8,327 nt of DNA, from NCBI GenBank assembly GCA_003140275.1, contig PLJQ01000147.1, forward strand, positions 1 through 8,327. Direction: 5' to 3'. Under the pieces are notes generated by a model. It saw only the letters and a list, made by a program, of their open reading frames with translations, ran no database searches and had not been told where the DNA came from. Numbering within the stretch: the stretch's first letter is position 1; each line of letters begins with the position of its first letter. This DNA is from Limisphaerales bacterium (lineage in GTDB: Bacteria; Verrucomicrobiota; Verrucomicrobiia; Limisphaerales; PALSA-1396). The position numbers and the translations under genes were made by a program. This document shows, one piece after another, positions 6,311-8,327 of this stretch.

Positions 6311-8140
6311 TCAGGTCTTGGTGTGACTGCCCGCAGCAATAGCTTCAGAAAGCCGGCCCAAAACTTCGGCGCGATCCACGGCTCCCACCAAACGGTATTC
6401 TTTGAACGAATTCACCACCGGTACGTTCCGTTGTTCACTGGCCAGCACCGTTGGGAGCGCGTCGAGCAACCGTTGATTCGGCGTCACGCACGGTGGCAGC
6501 GGACGCATCACATCGTAGGCGATCACCGCGCCCATCTCATCACCCGCATTGAGATACGCCTTCAAATCCTGAAGTGCCACGATCCCCAGCAAGCATTGCT
6601 TGGCATCAACCACCGGCAGAAAATTATTTGCGCTGGACAGAAAGCGTTCCGCAATCTTGCGCAACTTCACAGTCTCACGGATAGGCGGCACCGGCTCCCG
6701 CATCAATTCACCCACGGTCTGTTCCGTCGCGGCACCAATACGTGAACTTTCACGGTCCACCGTCAGTTGTTTGAAGTGCAGCGGCGCGGTGTAGATCGAT
6801 TCGGGATGGAGTTGCCGCGCCAGTAATGAGGAAACGACGCACGCCAGCATTAGCGGCGGCATCAACGAGTAGTTAAGTGAAATCTCAAAAACCAAAATCA
6901 TCGCCAGCAAAGGCGAATGCGTCGTGGCCGCTAACACACTGCCCATCCCGACCAGCGCAAAGGCGCCCGTCGGCAATCCACCAGCCTCACCCAGTTCGTG
7001 CAACGCGGTGCCGAAGACGCATCCCAAACCAGCTCCCAGGAACAAGGTGGGCGTGAATACCCCGCCGACGGCGCCCGATCCAACCGTGGCCAAAGTCGCC
7101 AGCACTTTTGCCAAAACCAGCCCTGTCAGGAACAACACCGGAAGTAATTCTCCCGCATACTGGCCGCGCAAAATCCGATTTGTCATCACGTAGCCATTAC
7201 CCCAGACGCCTGGGTACGCGAGGGCAATGATTCCCACCAGGAGTCCGCCCAACGCCAGGCGGGCATAAATTGGCAATCGCAGGAGTTGAAATCGTTCTTC
7301 GCTCCAATGAAGCATTTTCAGAAAAGCTGCTCCCGCTACTCCCGTCAGAACTCCCAACAACAAGAACCACGGCAGTTGAGTCAAACTGGTGATTGCAAAC
7401 GCTGGCACAACATACCTCGGCTCCATTGCAAAAAAACTGCGGGACACAATCGACGATATGACCGACGCAAAAACCAACGGTGCGAACATGTTCATCGAGA
7501 AGTTTCCCAGCACGATGAGCGCGGCAAAGACGGCTCCAGCGACTGGTGCATTGTAAGCGCCGGCAATCCCCGACGCCGCTCCGCACGCCACCAGCAATCG
7601 GAGGCGATACGGTTGCCAGTTCGCAAGCTGTCCCCCTTTGGAGGCCAGTGTCGCTGCCAGTTGTACGATGCCTCCCTCCCTTCCGATTGATGCGCCCGAA
7701 CCGATGCTTAACAGTGAGGAGAGCGTCTTGACTAATCCCACCCGAAACGGCAGCCGCCCGTCGCCGGCTACCACTACCTCCAGCAAATTGCTCGAACCCT
7801 TCTGCCTAACCAACCGGAGTCCCCAATGCAAAACCAGTCCGGCGGCGAGTCCGCCCAACATCGGCGTCACCAATCGTTGCCACCAGCCCAAAATCTCGGC
7901 CACCTCCACCGGGTCCCCCGTGTGACGTAAAACCAATTTCGTAACCGATTCCGTGCAGAGATAAAACAGCAGATTGACGAAGCCGCCGAGGACGCCAACG
8001 GCGCCCGCCAGGATCAGGTGAAACGTTTCCTCGCTGAATCGCAGTCGTTCGCGGATGCGCAGCGCGCGCCGCCAATTCCTTCGAAAATACACCCGCGCTC
8101 GCGCAACGATTTTCCGAAATGTCTCGTCCCCGAATTGCAC
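6311..8140 (-). CDS. ClC-type chloride channel/transporter with CBS pair
   Basis: A 609-residue membrane protein of the ClC family, which moves chloride or other anions across the inner membrane as a channel or as an anion/proton exchanger. Residues 1-35 are basic and cytoplasmic. The ClC core covers about 40-445: GSGAS (147-151), GREGG (153-157) with the gating glutamate Glu155, NAPVAGAVF (197-205), GGVFTP (359-364) and NYSLMPP (423-429) with Tyr424 matching the chloride-coordinating tyrosine of E. coli ClcA. The internal proton glutamate of ClcA (Glu203) falls on Ile209 in FAALIVLG, a hydrophobic pattern also expected in ClcB-like members and channels. Two CBS domains follow near 472-530 and 538-598; such pairs often bind adenine nucleotides and tune transport. 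The start is GTG at 8140: an in-frame TAG lies four codons upstream (8150-8152), so no earlier start exists. The ribosome site is weak (GGGA two bases before). Probably co-transcribed with the MscS-like gene 63 nt upstream. Confidence 0.95.
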   Translation of the reverse strand: MQFGDETFRKIVARARVYFRRNWRRALRIRERLRFSEETFHLILAGAVGVLGGFVNLLFYLCTESVTKLVLRHTGDPVEVAEILGWWQRLVTPMLGGLAAGLVLHWGLRLVRQKGSSNLLEVVVAGDGRLPFRVGLVKTLSSLLSIGSGASIGREGGIVQLAATLASKGGQLANWQPYRLRLLVACGAASGIAGAYNAPVAGAVFAALIVLGNFSMNMFAPLVFASVISSIVSRSFFAMEPRYVVPAFAITSLTQLPWFLLLGVLTGVAGAAFLKMLHWSEERFQLLRLPIYARLALGGLLVGIIALAYPGVWGNGYVMTNRILRGQYAGELLPVLFLTGLVLAKVLATLATVGSGAVGGVFTPTLFLGAGLGCVFGTALHELGEAGGLPTGAFALVGMGSVLAATTHSPLLAMILVFEISLNYSLMPPLMLACVVSSLLARQLHPESIYTAPLHFKQLTVDRESSRIGAATEQTVGELMREPVPPIRETVKLRKIAERFLSSANNFLPVVDAKQCLLGIVALQDLKAYLNAGDEMGAVIAYDVMRPLPPCVTPNQRLLDALPTVLASEQRNVPVVNSFKEYRLVGAVDRAEVLGRLSEAIAAGSHTKT

Positions 8141-8203
8141 AGTCCCATGCTACTGATTGTTCCACCCTTGACGAGAATCGATTTTCGCCAGGCCTTGGCC
8201 AAA

Positions 8204-8327
8204 TTACGACTTTTCAGAAGTGGGCAACGGTAAATCGAACGCTCCCGAACGCAAACGAAGGTCGCGTTGTGGAAAAGGAATCTCAATTTTGTTGTCGCGC
8301 AACTTCTTTTCGATGGCGAAGTAAAGA
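8204..8327 (-). CDS. C-terminal end of an MscS-family mechanosensitive channel (partial)
   Basis: The minus strand from the right edge is open for 40 codons and ends at TAA (8204-8206); the 5' part lies outside the window. The peptide begins LYFAIEKKLRDN and continues KIEIPFPQRDLRLR, which matches the conserved end of the MscS C-terminal domain, where a helix is followed by G/K-I-x-I-PFPQR-D-h-h. MscS channels open under membrane tension and release solutes on hypo-osmotic shock. After the motif there is a short polar tail (SGAFDLPLPTSEKS). No start codon is available in the window, so length and N-terminal architecture are unknown. The ClC gene follows in the same direction after 63 nt, so they may be one transcript. 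Confidence 0.82.
   Translation of the reverse strand, partial: LYFAIEKKLRDNKIEIPFPQRDLRLRSGAFDLPLPTSEKS

Noticed and set aside
7197..8165. Further open frames on both strands over the ClC gene (for example 7197-7586, 7286-7690 and 7806-8165)
   Set aside because: The ClC frame carries every family motif across this span. The others are low-complexity or Arg/Ser-rich shadows.
1..8327. Search by eye for CRISPR arrays, tRNA or rRNA genes, insertion sequence ends, attachment sites and riboswitches
   Set aside because: No regularly spaced repeats, cloverleaf, transposase or long leader was seen. Nearly all bases are in recognised genes.

Overview
The window holds five complete or nearly complete genes plus one gene fragment, packed with almost no non-coding DNA. 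Base composition is moderately GC-rich by eye. It looks chromosomal and bacterial. The GT4, WecA-like and DUF2723/TPR proteins carry motif variants that I associate from memory with Verrucomicrobiota (Limisphaerales/Pedosphaera-like) and, less so, Planctomycetota. That placement is inference; no rRNA or marker gene is present to settle it.

Left part, plus strand (90-6296): four genes in a row form a probable operon. They are an RNA m5U methyltransferase of the TrmA/RlmD family with an Fe-S cluster motif; a 943-residue membrane protein with a divergent DUF2723 (GT-C type) domain and a C-terminal TPR region; a GT4 glycosyltransferase; and a WecA/MraY-type polyprenyl-phosphate sugar-1-phosphate transferase. 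Gaps are 25 nt, 15 nt and a 4-nt overlap (GTGA). The last three make a plausible lipid-linked glycan pathway: the WecA-like enzyme would load the first sugar onto the lipid carrier, the GT4 enzyme would extend it on the cytoplasmic face, and the DUF2723 protein could act in the membrane or on the outer side. The methyltransferase is probably a housekeeping passenger.

Right part, minus strand (8327-6311): the last 40 codons of an MscS-type mechanosensitive channel enter from the right edge, followed 63 nt later by a ClC-type chloride channel/transporter with a C-terminal CBS pair. Both are ion-flux proteins and may be co-transcribed. The ClC gene converges on the glycan operon with only 14 nt between stop codons and no visible hairpin terminator.

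I found no RNA gene, CRISPR array, insertion sequence or phage gene. The points most worth a second look are the substituted key residues in four of the proteins: loss of the acidic motif in DUF2723, Asp to Asn in the WecA-like enzyme, EX7E to EX7Q in the GT4, and loss of the proton glutamate in ClC. A strong Shine-Dalgarno followed by an in-frame GTG inside the DUF2723/TPR gene could give a soluble TPR-only product.
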